Below, piece by piece: positions 1 through 8,223 of a DNA stretch of 20,375 nucleotides (within the stretch, counting starts at the first letter, position 1; every line of letters begins with the position of its first letter). A program made the position numbers and the translations under genes. The stretch is from S012-113 sp039714715 (GTDB lineage Bacteria; Bacteroidota; Bacteroidia; Cytophagales; Cyclobacteriaceae), in contig JBDLIU010000054.1 in NCBI GenBank assembly GCA_039714715.1, forward strand, positions 1 through 20,375, read 5' to 3'. The notes beneath the pieces were generated by a model, which had not been told where the DNA came from, did no database searches, and saw only the letters and a list, made by a program, of their open reading frames with translations.

Positions 1-2379
1 TTCATCATTTTGGGCTTGATAGCCCTTTATAGCTGTACCAGTGATTCTAATGAAAGAAAAGTTTCAATCCAGGGAATTGAACAACCTGTTGAGATTATCA
101 GAGATCAATGGGGTATCAACCACATCTATGCTCAAAATCAACATGACCTATTCTTTGCCCAGGGGTATGCAGCTGCCAAGGACAGGCTCTTTCAATTTGA
201 GATATGGCGTAGACAGGCAACCGGAACGGTAGCTGAAATCTTGGGACCTCGTGAGTTAAAGAGAGATATCGGTACCAGGCTGTTTATGTACAGGGGTGAC
301 ATGAAGGAGGAGCTTAATTATTATCATGATGAAGGGGAAGCTATAATTCAGGATTATGTAGATGGTGTTAATGCCTATATTGATGAAGCAGTTGCTTCGG
401 GGAACCTGCCATTAGAGTTTGAATTGCTGGGCATTGTTCCGCAGAAATGGACTCCGGAGGTGGTTATTTCAAGGCACCAGGGATTGCTTGGGAATATTAC
501 AGAAGAGCTTGATATTGGCAGGGCCGTAGCCAAAGTAGGAGCCGAAAAAGTAAGTGCTCTGAAATGGTTTCATCCTCGGGAACCAATTATTGAACTGGAT
601 CCGGCTATTGAAGGAAATTTACTGGAGGCTGATATTCTGGAGCTCTATAATGCTTATCGAAAACCTGTTAAATTTCTAAAAGAGGATTTGGTGCAGGGTG
701 ATGACAGGCTGGCAGATCTTAATTCTTTAACAAAAAAGAATGAATTTCAATTAAATGACAACTATTCTATTGGCAGCAATAACTGGGTGGTAACTGGGGA
801 TAAAACAGCCAGTGGTTATACTATTATGGCTAATGACCCACACCGCACTATTGCAGTACCCTCTTTAAGGTACATGGCTCATCTGGTGGCTCCGGGTTGG
901 AATGTGATTGGTGGTGGCGAGCCTGAAATTCCGGGGATCTCTATTGGCCATAATGAATATGGTGCATGGGGGCTTACGGTTTTCAGAACAGACGGAGAAG
1001 ACCTTTACGTATATGAGCTTAATCCTGAAAACCTGAACCAATACAAATACAAGGATCAGTGGGAAGACATGAATGTGATCTCAGAAATAATTCCTGTCAA
1101 AGGGGAAACTGATCATCAGGTAGATCTTAGGTACACCAGGCATGGTCCGGTTACCTACATAGATTCGGCCAATCAGATAGCTTATGCTGTGCGTTGTGCA
1201 TGGCTTGAGCCGGGAGGATCGCCCTACCTTGCATCCTTGCGAATGGATCAGGCACAAACCTGGGAAGAGTTCAGAGATGCCTGTAGCTACAGTAATATTC
1301 CGGGAGAGAATATGGCCTGGGCAGGAAAGGATGGCACTATTGGCTGGCAGGCAGTAGGCATTGCTCCAGTCAGAAGAAACTTTAGCGGACTGGTTCCTGT
1401 ACCGGGCGATGGCCGCTACGAGTGGGATGGTTACTTGCCCATTCCGGATAAGCCCCATATGGTCAACCCTGATAATGGTTTTATTGCCACAGCTAATCAA
1501 AATGTAACTTATGAGGATTATGAATATTGGGATGCCATTGGGTATTCATGGTCGGATCCATATAGGGGCGAAAGAGTTAATGAGGTGTTGTCTTCAGGGT
1601 CACCTCTTACAATGGATCAAATGAAATCACTTCAGACCGACTACTTTTCTGTTCCGGCCAGAACACTTTTACCTTACCTTCAGGAACTTGTGTTTGAAGA
1701 TAAATTTTCTCAAGATGCACAAGAGCTTCTGAATAACTGGGACTTTATGTTAGAAGCAAAATCAGTTCCAGCGGCAATCTATGTTGCCTGGGAAAATGAG
1801 CTTAGAAAGGTGGCTCACAATAAGTTTGTCCCTGATCAGGTTGATGGTTTAATATCATTGCAACTCAAAAGAGTTATTGAATGGATAGAACAACCAGAAA
1901 CAATGTTTAAAACAGAAGAAAACAGGGATCAGTTTCTTGGGTTTACTTTTCAACGCGCTTTAGCAAACCTGAGAGAAAGACTGGGAACAGATATGTCTCT
2001 GTGGCAATATGGGCAGGTCTATAATAAACACATTCTGATAAAACATGCTTTAGGAGATATTGTTGCAGATTCACTCAAAGTCGCCCTAAACCTTGGCCCT
2101 CTGCCCAGGGGAGGTAATGCATATACGCCAGGCTCAACAAGTTCTAATATGAACCAAAGAAGTGGAGGCAGTTTCAGGATTATTGTCGATACCGGAGACT
2201 GGGACGCTGCCGTGGGAACTAATACCCCGGGTCAGTCAGGTAATCCTAATTCATATTTTTATGATAACCTGTTTGAGTCATGGGCCCGGGATGATTATTT
2301 TCCTATTTACTTTTCAAAGGATAGTATTGAACAGGTATCGGTTGATGTAATCAGACTAGTTCCTCAAGGCAAGCATTAA
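1..2379 (+). CDS. Penicillin/AHL acylase-family Ntn hydrolase, lipoprotein (5' partial)
   Basis: The reading frame is open from base 1, so the true start lies just upstream; TTG at 10 is only an in-frame codon. Numbering from the first codon in the window, residues 1-12 are a hydrophobic signal-peptide end with a lipobox (ALYSC, Cys12), predicting a lipoprotein outside the cytoplasm. The family (peptidase S45) is made as a precursor that cleaves itself before a catalytic Ser. Here that is Ser259 in IGSNNW, giving an alpha chain before it and a beta chain after it. NDPHR (278-282), RHGP and ATANQ follow. Asn499 of ATANQ is beta-chain residue 241, the same number as the oxyanion Asn of E. coli penicillin G acylase. 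The C-terminal GQSGNPNS and W/YFPIYF stretch is also typical. These enzymes hydrolyse amide bonds of acylated substrates (beta-lactams, acyl-homoserine lactones, lipopeptides); the substrate cannot be told from sequence. No operon partner is visible. Confidence 0.93.
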   Translation, partial: FIILGLIALYSCTSDSNERKVSIQGIEQPVEIIRDQWGINHIYAQNQHDLFFAQGYAAAKDRLFQFEIWRRQATGTVAEILGPRELKRDIGTRLFMYRGDMKEELNYYHDEGEAIIQDYVDGVNAYIDEAVASGNLPLEFELLGIVPQKWTPEVVISRHQGLLGNITEELDIGRAVAKVGAEKVSALKWFHPREPIIELDPAIEGNLLEADILELYNAYRKPVKFLKEDLVQGDDRLADLNSLTKKNEFQLNDNYSIGSNNWVVTGDKTASGYTIMANDPHRTIAVPSLRYMAHLVAPGWNVIGGGEPEIPGISIGHNEYGAWGLTVFRTDGEDLYVYELNPENLNQYKYKDQWEDMNVISEIIPVKGETDHQVDLRYTRHGPVTYIDSANQIAYAVRCAWLEPGGSPYLASLRMDQAQTWEEFRDACSYSNIPGENMAWAGKDGTIGWQAVGIAPVRRNFSGLVPVPGDGRYEWDGYLPIPDKPHMVNPDNGFIATANQNVTYEDYEYWDAIGYSWSDPYRGERVNEVLSSGSPLTMDQMKSLQTDYFSVPARTLLPYLQELVFEDKFSQDAQELLNNWDFMLEAKSVPAAIYVAWENELRKVAHNKFVPDQVDGLISLQLKRVIEWIEQPETMFKTEENRDQFLGFTFQRALANLRERLGTDMSLWQYGQVYNKHILIKHALGDIVADSLKVALNLGPLPRGGNAYTPGSTSSNMNQRSGGSFRIIVDTGDWDAAVGTNTPGQSGNPNSYFYDNLFESWARDDYFPIYFSKDSIEQVSVDVIRLVPQGKH

Positions 2380-2505
2380 ACTCTTTAAGTTACTATTCAT
2401 TTTTTCACCACCCTGTATAGACATGATAAGCCAATAAGGAGGATACAACTTTTATCTATTCCTGAATATTCTTAAATTAGGGGTTATCACACCCAATAAT
2501 TAAGA

Positions 2506-3915
2506 ATGAGCTTAGCCCCCCCAAAAAGAAATAGTCTGGAAATACGATTATTTCAAGCGGGTTGTTGGGCAGGTCTTTTTTTAATAGTAAGCTTATTATT
2601 GACAGATATCTTCTTTCTAGAAGATTATACCGCTGTATATATTGAAGGTCCCGCAATACTGATTTTCTTAATTTTTCTAAAATCCTCATATGGGAAAAAT
2701 CCTGAGAAATATATTTATTCATTTTTGGCATTAATTATTCTGATATTAGATTCGGTCTTCTTCTTTGAAAAAGGCTGGACCGTACCCAGTATCGTAATAT
2801 ATTTTATTGGGGTATTGTATGGTTCAATTCTTACCACTTCCAGATATCGATTTAGATTAGCAATTATACACCTGGTCAATTTTGGGATACTCACAATTAT
2901 TGAACAGATGTTTTTTAAGGTTCCTAAATATTATGGGATTGATATTAGCCTGGTGCAGAACACACATATAGCCTACGCTATTGTATCAGCAGTCTTTGTT
3001 AGTTTAATGATAAGACATTTAAGAATTCACTATGACCAGGACCAGGCACTCATTCTAGCAAAAAATGAAGCATTGGACGAAACACAACAACAGCTTCAGG
3101 CACAAAATGCTGATTTAAAAAGGGTTCAGAAACAAATTTTATTAAAACAAGAAGAGCTAAACAGGAAGAATGATGACCTGGCAGGACAAAATGAGGAGAT
3201 TGAAAAACTAAATGTATCATTAGAGGAGTTGGTGAAAGAAAGAAGCCAGGAATTAAGCAATATTATAAATGAGCTCAACCTTCTGTTCTATCGTAGTTCT
3301 CATGATTTTCGTAGACCATTAACAACCATGATTGGGCTTTCTAATGTGGCAAGACATTCAAAGCTCGATAAGCTTACCTCAAACCTTATGGAGTTGGTTG
3401 GAGAAACGGCCGAAACCATGAAGAGGACTTTGGACAAGTATATTGTCTTGTACCAGATAATTGACATGGCAATCTATCCGGTAATGTATTTGGATGAAGT
3501 AGAAAGAAATATTGCTGAATATTTGATAAAGAATAATGTTGATTATGACATTACTATTAAAACAGAAAAGTATCTGTTGAATGACAGGAGAAATCATATA
3601 TTGAATATTATCATATACCAGTTGATTGAGAACTGCTGTTTGTTTCGTAAGAATGAATCAAATGACAGGGTGGAGGTTAAAATAATTGAGGATAATGGTG
3701 TGCTTAATATTTCGGTTTGGGATAATGGACAAGGTATACCTGAAGATGTTAAACATAATATTTTCAACATTTACTACAGGGGAAATCCTGATTCAAAAGG
3801 GTGCGGTTTAGGTCTGCACGTAGTTAAAACAGCAGTGGATAAACTTGATGGTAAAATTGAGGTAATAGCTCGTAAAAATGAGTGTACACAATTCGATATT
3901 ACCATTAAAATATAG
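2506..3915 (+). CDS. Membrane sensor histidine kinase (first of tandem pair)
   Basis: A 469-residue sensor kinase. Residues ~15-170 hold about six hydrophobic segments with short loops and no large extracytoplasmic domain. A long Gln/Glu/Lys-rich coiled coil follows (~172-255). The H-box is SSHDFRRPLT with phospho-acceptor His266. The ATP-binding lobe has an N-box (Asn376 in QLIENCC), G1 DNGQGIP (from 406) and G2 GCGLGL (432-437), so it should be catalytically complete. There is no PAS, HAMP or receiver domain, and no response regulator in the window. The ATG at 2506 has no clear Shine-Dalgarno, which is usual in Bacteroidota. A C7 run followed by A5 sits just inside the start (2516-2527). 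The gene ends 6 nt before a paralogous kinase and they are probably co-transcribed. The signal sensed is unknown; the compact multi-TM sensor suggests a membrane-borne or intramembrane cue (inference). Confidence 0.93.
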   Translation: MSLAPPKRNSLEIRLFQAGCWAGLFLIVSLLLTDIFFLEDYTAVYIEGPAILIFLIFLKSSYGKNPEKYIYSFLALIILILDSVFFFEKGWTVPSIVIYFIGVLYGSILTTSRYRFRLAIIHLVNFGILTIIEQMFFKVPKYYGIDISLVQNTHIAYAIVSAVFVSLMIRHLRIHYDQDQALILAKNEALDETQQQLQAQNADLKRVQKQILLKQEELNRKNDDLAGQNEEIEKLNVSLEELVKERSQELSNIINELNLLFYRSSHDFRRPLTTMIGLSNVARHSKLDKLTSNLMELVGETAETMKRTLDKYIVLYQIIDMAIYPVMYLDEVERNIAEYLIKNNVDYDITIKTEKYLLNDRRNHILNIIIYQLIENCCLFRKNESNDRVEVKIIEDNGVLNISVWDNGQGIPEDVKHNIFNIYYRGNPDSKGCGLGLHVVKTAVDKLDGKIEVIARKNECTQFDITIKI

Positions 3916-3921
3916 ATTATA

Positions 3922-5358
3922 ATGACTGATAATATTGGACATTTCAAAACAGAAGATATACTCGATGTGAGGATATATCGAAATTCCTTATTGTTAGCAT
4001 CTGGACTGGTTTTACTACTCTTTATTACCAATTTGATTTTTGGACTCTATACGATAGTTGTCTTTGTATTCTACCCATTAGCAATATTCATCTTTCTGGG
4101 ATTTTATTATTTCAATAGAACCAATGTAGATAATCAGTTGCAGTATATCCTTTTGTCATTTACGATGATATTGATAATAGATTTAGGGTGGTTGTTAGGT
4201 TATGGGAGTACCATTGCCAGTATATTGGTATACCTTTTAATTATCATTTATTCGATTCTTATTTTCCCAGGCAAGTACATTAATCACATTGTTGTATTTG
4301 TGATAATCAATATTGTGGTAGTATGTGGAATGGAACTACTATTAGATACCAGGATTCGATATTTTGATAACACCCTGGGATTCCATCCATTTATGGTTGT
4401 TTTTGCCCTTATGGCCTTTGGCTCCTCACTGGCTATTATGATGTTTTTTAGAACCCGGTTTGACAAAGAACGCATAGTTTTATTACGAAAAGGAAATGAA
4501 CTTGACAGGTTAACGTATTCGTACGAGGAACAAAATGAGAGACTGGCAAAGTACAATGATGAGCTTAATTTGCTTAATTCAAGCATTAAACAAAAAAATA
4601 AGGAACTAAAGACTAAGCAGAAAGGAATAACCATTGTTAAGGAGAATTTATTAAAAAGAGTAAAAAGACGAACAGAACGGCTTGAAAAAAGGAACAAGGA
4701 GCTCGACTTAATCTTTTATCAAAGTTCTCATGATTTCAGAAGGCCTTTAACATCCTTATTAGGGTTGAAAGAGTTTGCAGAAAATTATGCTAAGGGTGAT
4801 GCAAAAGAACTTCTGGAGCTCGTTGGTGATACAGCCACTGAAATGGACAACATGCTGCAAAAGTTCTTAATGCTTTATAATATTAATCACTACAAGGATA
4901 ACTCTCAGAACATTGTGCTAGATAAGGTTCTTGGAATGCTTGGGAGAAAAGTTGAATCAAGAAAAGGTACGCTTGAAATAATAAACAGGTGTTCTTCAGC
5001 GGGCGTGAAGAGTATTAGAAATATTCTTATTCGGCCAATACTTGTAAACCTGATAGAAAATTCGCTTTATTATGTAAAACCAAATGAATTACCACGTATT
5101 AGAGTAGAGGCATATCAGGATAATGGCTATTGCGTATTTTCAGTAACTGATCAAGGATTAGGCATTCCAAACGATTTTCATGATAAGGTATTTGGTATCT
5201 ATTTTAAAGGAAGTTCAATTTCCAAAGGTAACGGGCTGGGATTATACGTTGTTAAGCGAGCGATTGATGCTCTAAAAGGAACAATCGAACTTGAAAGTGT
5301 TGATGGAGAATACACCAAATTCACGGTTAGGTACCAAGAGAATCTCACTGATGATTAG
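3922..5358 (+). CDS. Membrane sensor histidine kinase (second of tandem pair)
   Basis: A 478-residue paralogue of the preceding kinase with the same plan: about six TM segments (~20-185), a charged coiled coil (~190-260), then HisKA and HATPase domains. The H-box SSHDFRRPLT has phospho-acceptor His270. The N-box is NLIENS (Asn380), G1 is DQGLGIP (from 410) and G2 is GNGLGL (436-441). The 12-residue core around the His is nearly identical to its neighbour's (both SSHDFRRPLT followed by a GL pair), as are ELVG[ED]TA downstream and the VVK after G2. The sensor halves look much more divergent. This points to tandem duplication followed by sensor divergence. No response regulator or receiver domain lies nearby, so the output partner is elsewhere. 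Heterodimer formation between the two is possible but not shown by the sequence. Confidence 0.92.
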   Translation: MTDNIGHFKTEDILDVRIYRNSLLLASGLVLLLFITNLIFGLYTIVVFVFYPLAIFIFLGFYYFNRTNVDNQLQYILLSFTMILIIDLGWLLGYGSTIASILVYLLIIIYSILIFPGKYINHIVVFVIINIVVVCGMELLLDTRIRYFDNTLGFHPFMVVFALMAFGSSLAIMMFFRTRFDKERIVLLRKGNELDRLTYSYEEQNERLAKYNDELNLLNSSIKQKNKELKTKQKGITIVKENLLKRVKRRTERLEKRNKELDLIFYQSSHDFRRPLTSLLGLKEFAENYAKGDAKELLELVGDTATEMDNMLQKFLMLYNINHYKDNSQNIVLDKVLGMLGRKVESRKGTLEIINRCSSAGVKSIRNILIRPILVNLIENSLYYVKPNELPRIRVEAYQDNGYCVFSVTDQGLGIPNDFHDKVFGIYFKGSSISKGNGLGLYVVKRAIDALKGTIELESVDGEYTKFTVRYQENLTDD

Positions 5359-5369
5359 CGTGTGAGTCA

Positions 5370-5480
5370 TTAAATCGTATAACCAACATCAGCTGTATAT
5401 ACTCCTCCGGTAATAAAGGCACCCGTAACTACGGCAACTTTTCCAATTAACCCGAATTTGTCGTGAATCTTCATAAGCAT
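5370..5480 (-). pseudogene. Short-chain dehydrogenase/reductase remnant (N- and C-termini joined)
   Basis: A 36-residue minus-strand ORF (ATG at 5480, alternative ATG at 5474, TAA at 5372-5370). Its first part, KFGLIGKVAVVTGA, matches the start of classical SDR enzymes: the first beta strand and the opening of the TGxxxGxG cofactor motif. Its last part, AFITGGVYTADVGYTI then stop, matches the extreme C-terminus of the same family, usually [FY][IV]TGxxxxxDGGYT. The ~210 residues in between, including the rest of the glycine motif, NNAG and YxxxK, are missing. The simplest reading is an in-frame internal deletion of an SDR gene (gluconate-5-dehydrogenase-like type), leaving a non-functional stub between two plus-strand genes. 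The D-V-G in place of the usual D-G-G also suggests decay. Family assignment rests on my recall of SDR termini. Chance similarity is unlikely because both ends fit in order and the stop falls where an SDR ends. Confidence 0.72.
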
Positions 5481-5592
5481 TTCATTAAGTTGTGAAAATA
5501 ATGATAATTATTATATAGAATAGTTATAAGTTGCATCACAAAGTTGGGGCAGTTCCAAAAATTTCCTAATTTGATCTTTTATAATTCTTATA

Positions 5593-5931
5593 ATGAGTAA
5601 AACGGCAAAAGTGTTCTGGATAAGCTTTGGGGTTTATTCGATTTTATTGCTCTTTGGAGCAATCACCATTGAACGCAATGCCTATAATCTTAACTTTTTA
5701 TTTAAGGCTAAAGAATACATTTCACTTCTTAAATATTTTACTTTCATTGGGCTTGCATTTTTTGTTGTTGCCTTTGTCTCTTCATGGCGTTGTCGAATTA
5801 GTCATAATAAAACAATAAAGCGTCTTGAGGATCAAAAGACAGAATTAAAGGCAAATTTGTTTGACTTAAAGAAAAAAGGGGACGTGTCACCTCCTGATCA
5901 GGGTATAGACTCACCCGAACCAATGGAATAA
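5593..5931 (+). CDS. Small two-TM protein with C-terminal coiled coil, function unknown
   Basis: A 112-residue protein that I do not recognise. It has a hydrophobic segment at ~8-25, a second at ~46-64, then a Lys/Glu-rich amphipathic stretch (~71-95) that looks like a short coiled coil. The tail is acidic and Pro-rich (SPPDQGIDSPEPME). The likely topology is both ends cytoplasmic. The general plan (two TMs then a coiled coil) resembles LapA-type small membrane proteins, but I see no diagnostic motif. Its stop is 1 nt before the comM start, so the two are almost certainly co-transcribed and translationally coupled. About 110 nt of AT-rich sequence separates it from the SDR remnant, and the operon promoter should be there, although I find no clear TAnnTTTG element. 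Confidence 0.75.
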   Translation: MSKTAKVFWISFGVYSILLLFGAITIERNAYNLNFLFKAKEYISLLKYFTFIGLAFFVVAFVSSWRCRISHNKTIKRLEDQKTELKANLFDLKKKGDVSPPDQGIDSPEPME

Positions 5932-5932
5932 T

Positions 5933-7483
5933 ATGATTGCAAAAACATACGGTAGTGCGGTTTATGGAGTTGATGCCAGGGTAATAACTATTGAGGTTAC
6001 TATTGGCACCAAAGTTAAAGGCCCTAAGTTCAATATGAGTGGGCTACCCGATAGTGCGGTAAAAGAAAGTGAGCATCGGATTGAATCAGCTATCAAAATA
6101 TCTGGATATCAGATGACAAGGTACAATATAGTCGTTAACCTTGCTCCGGCAGATATTAGGAAAGAAGGAACAGCTTTCGATTTGCCATTAGCCATATGTA
6201 CCATTGTGGCAGCTGGTCAGGTTGAAATTGACAATCTGGAGGATTATATGATAATGGGCGAGATTGCTCTGGATGGAAGCTTGAGACCAATTAAAGGGGT
6301 GTTGCCAATAGCGATCGAAGCACGGAATAATCAGTTGAAGGGATTGATTCTCCCGAAAGAAAATGCGTCCGAAGCAGCCATTGTCAATGACCTTGATGTC
6401 ATAGGTGTTGATTCATTAAAAGAGGCAATCGATTTTTTAACAGGGGAAAAAGAAATTAAACCACTGGTAATTGACACCAGGGATGTTTTTAAATATAACC
6501 TCAATAATTATTCTGTTGATTTCAGTGATGTGCAAGGACAGGAGAATATTAAACGAGCGATGGAAATTGCTGCTGCGGGAGGACATAATGCAATTATGAT
6601 TGGGCCGCCCGGTGCCGGCAAAACTATGCTGGCAAAACGACTACCATCAATACTACCACCACTTACACTTATGGAGGCGCTGGAAACCACTAAGGTGCAT
6701 AGTGTTGCCGGCAAGTTAGGCAAAGATGCCTCACTTATGACCCAAAGGCCATACCGGGCGCCCCACCACACTATTTCTGATGTGGCACTTGTCGGTGGAG
6801 GAGGGAATCCGCAGCCGGGAGAAATTTCATTGTCTAATAATGGAGTATTATTTCTTGACGAATTGCCTGAATACAAACGAACTGTACTGGAAGTAATGCG
6901 ACAACCCATGGAAGAGCGCAGAGTAACCATATCCCGGGCAAAAGTTTCTTTGGAGTTCCCGGCCAACTTTATGCTAATAGCCAGCATGAACCCTTGCCCA
7001 TGCGGTTATCATAACCATCCGGAAAAAGAGTGTGTATGTGCACCGGGAGTAGTGCAACGATACCTTAATAAAATCAGCGGCCCGTTGCTCGACAGGATTG
7101 ATCTTCATGTTGAGGTTACCCCGGTTTCATTCGACCAGATAGCAGATAATCGTAAAGCAGAGGGCAGTGATGCTATAAGAGAAAGGGTGATTGCGGCACG
7201 TGAAGTACAACAAAAACGATTTACCGTTCAGAATGACATTTATTCAAATGCGATGATGCCGTCTTCCATGGTAAAAGAAGTTTGTGGGATCAATAATGCC
7301 GGCCGGACCTTATTAAAAACAGCTATGGAAAAGCTGGGCCTTTCTGCCAGGGCATATGATCGTATATTAAAAGTTTCACGCACTATTGCCGATCTGGCAG
7401 GTAGCGAGGATATTAAAATTGAACACCTCGCAGAAGCTATTCAATACAGGAGCCTGGACAGGGAGAATTGGGCAGATGGATAA
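5933..7483 (+). CDS. comM: YifB/ComM-family Mg-chelatase-like AAA+ ATPase
   Basis: A 516-residue protein, the usual length for the family. The N-terminal ~170 residues are the Lon-S16-like ChlI domain, beginning MIAKTYGSAVYGVDA, a classic YifB start. The AAA+ core follows with Walker A GPPGAGKT (224-231) and Walker B VLFLDE (305-310). A Cys-rich turn (NPCPCGYHNHPEKECVC) comes next, then ISGPLLDRIDLH, which carries the sensor/arginine region. The Mg_chelatase_C helical domain ends the protein (LSARAYDRILKVSRTIADL). In naturally competent bacteria ComM is a hexameric helicase that promotes branch migration during integration of transformed DNA; it is also widespread in species not known to be competent. 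It sits 1 nt after the small membrane protein and overlaps yraN by 8 nt. Neither partner proves competence here. Very sure of the family, less sure of the role. Confidence 0.97.
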   Translation: MIAKTYGSAVYGVDARVITIEVTIGTKVKGPKFNMSGLPDSAVKESEHRIESAIKISGYQMTRYNIVVNLAPADIRKEGTAFDLPLAICTIVAAGQVEIDNLEDYMIMGEIALDGSLRPIKGVLPIAIEARNNQLKGLILPKENASEAAIVNDLDVIGVDSLKEAIDFLTGEKEIKPLVIDTRDVFKYNLNNYSVDFSDVQGQENIKRAMEIAAAGGHNAIMIGPPGAGKTMLAKRLPSILPPLTLMEALETTKVHSVAGKLGKDASLMTQRPYRAPHHTISDVALVGGGGNPQPGEISLSNNGVLFLDELPEYKRTVLEVMRQPMEERRVTISRAKVSLEFPANFMLIASMNPCPCGYHNHPEKECVCAPGVVQRYLNKISGPLLDRIDLHVEVTPVSFDQIADNRKAEGSDAIRERVIAAREVQQKRFTVQNDIYSNAMMPSSMVKEVCGINNAGRTLLKTAMEKLGLSARAYDRILKVSRTIADLAGSEDIKIEHLAEAIQYRSLDRENWADG

Positions 7484-7823
7484 AAAACAAATTGGCAACA
7501 AAGGGGAAGACACAGCTGTAAACTACCTGTTTGCCAATGGTTATGATGTTATTCACAGAAACTACAGGCTGGGAAGGGCAGAAATAGACATTATTGCTCA
7601 AATTGATAACACACTTGTTTTTGTTGAGGTTAAAACAAGGAAAGACAACACTTATGGTTACCCGGAGGAATTTGTTACCGATGCCCAACAGGAAAGGATA
7701 TGGCAGGTTGCAGAGGAATACGTTGAAAAAACAGCCTGGCAAGGACAACTACGGTTTGATATCATCGCCATTGTGTGGGATGGCCCTGAGCCAACACTCG
7801 ATCATTTTGAGGATGCCTTCTAA
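7476..7823 (+). CDS. yraN: YraN/UPF0102-family predicted nuclease-fold protein
   Basis: A 115-residue protein from ATG 7476, whose start overlaps the comM stop by 8 nt. A longer in-frame ORF beginning at 7386 would add 30 residues that only re-read comM in another frame, so I reject it. Family hallmarks are present: GNKGEDTAVNYLFANGY at the N-terminus, RNYR, then a PD-(D/E)xK-like core of AEID (Glu36, Asp38) and FVEVKTR (Glu51, Lys53). The usual RxGEID is here RLGRAEID. YraN proteins have a Holliday-junction-resolvase-like fold. Their biological role is poorly defined, although they often neighbour DNA-processing genes. The overlap with comM, a branch-migration helicase, fits a DNA recombination or repair setting (inference). 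Confidence 0.93.
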   Translation: MDKKQIGNKGEDTAVNYLFANGYDVIHRNYRLGRAEIDIIAQIDNTLVFVEVKTRKDNTYGYPEEFVTDAQQERIWQVAEEYVEKTAWQGQLRFDIIAIVWDGPEPTLDHFEDAF

Positions 7824-7828
7824 GAACA

Positions 7829-7878
7829 GTTATCAGTTAATGGTTGTCAATACTGATAACAATTAACCAATAACTGAT
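7829..7878. repeat. Overlapping inverted repeats that can form two alternative hairpins
   Basis: Just after yraN, GTTATCAGT (7829-7837) pairs perfectly with ACTGATAAC (7852-7860), a 9-bp stem with a 14-nt loop. The overlapping left arm ATCAGTTAATGGTT (7832-7845) also pairs with AACCAATAACTGAT (7865-7878) at 13 of 14 positions, with a 19-nt loop. The two pairings share the left arm and are mutually exclusive. There is no U-tract after either, so a simple intrinsic terminator is not supported. The AGTTATCAGTTA-type composition resembles low-complexity dispersed intergenic repeats, so the element may be a repeat copy rather than a regulator. Confidence 0.55.
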
Positions 7879-7965
7879 TGCACTAATTCAACAATAACAG
7901 GTTACTTCTACTGATTCAAAAGGTATTCACTTTGAACTAAATGATAAAAAACTTAATTTCATAAT

Positions 7966-8223
7966 ATGACCTTACCGGATACCTTTTTTGAAATATCCAT
8001 ACCAGAGCAATGTCGCATTCTTTACCTGGAAGGCGAATTTATGATGGCTATTCGATATTACAAGTACAAGGTCAACCTCTACCTGTTGGGAGATAAATAT
8101 GTTGAGGTGTTTTACAATCACAAATTTGACAGGATCCATAAAATACAAGAACTTGATTACAACAGTTCAAGAATCAATTTCTATATTGATCAGATTAATA
8201 TAACCGAGTTATTAGACGTTTAA
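7966..8223 (+). CDS. Small protein of unknown function (85 aa)
   Basis: I do not recognise a named family. The 85-residue product has no TM segment or signal peptide. It is rich in aromatic residues (many Tyr and Phe) alternating with charged ones, for example RYYKYKVNLY and YVEVFYNHKFDRI. This looks like a compact, mostly beta cytoplasmic protein with a final helix-forming tail. Codon and amino-acid use look like a real gene, with no interruption and a sensible ATG. It converges on manA and the two stops overlap by 4 nt (8220-8223), so no room remains for an intergenic terminator. The 142-nt gap upstream, carrying the hairpins, separates it from yraN; it may have its own promoter, but I cannot point to one. 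Confidence 0.72.
   Translation: MTLPDTFFEISIPEQCRILYLEGEFMMAIRYYKYKVNLYLLGDKYVEVFYNHKFDRIHKIQELDYNSSRINFYIDQINITELLDV

Noticed and set aside
7386..7475. Longer N-terminus for YraN
   Set aside because: It re-reads comM in another frame, and the family's GNKGE start fits the ATG at 7476.
7931..7960. TTTG-N19-TAATTTC as a promoter for the 85-residue gene
   Set aside because: The spacing fits, but the -7 half is poor and the transcript would begin at the start codon itself.
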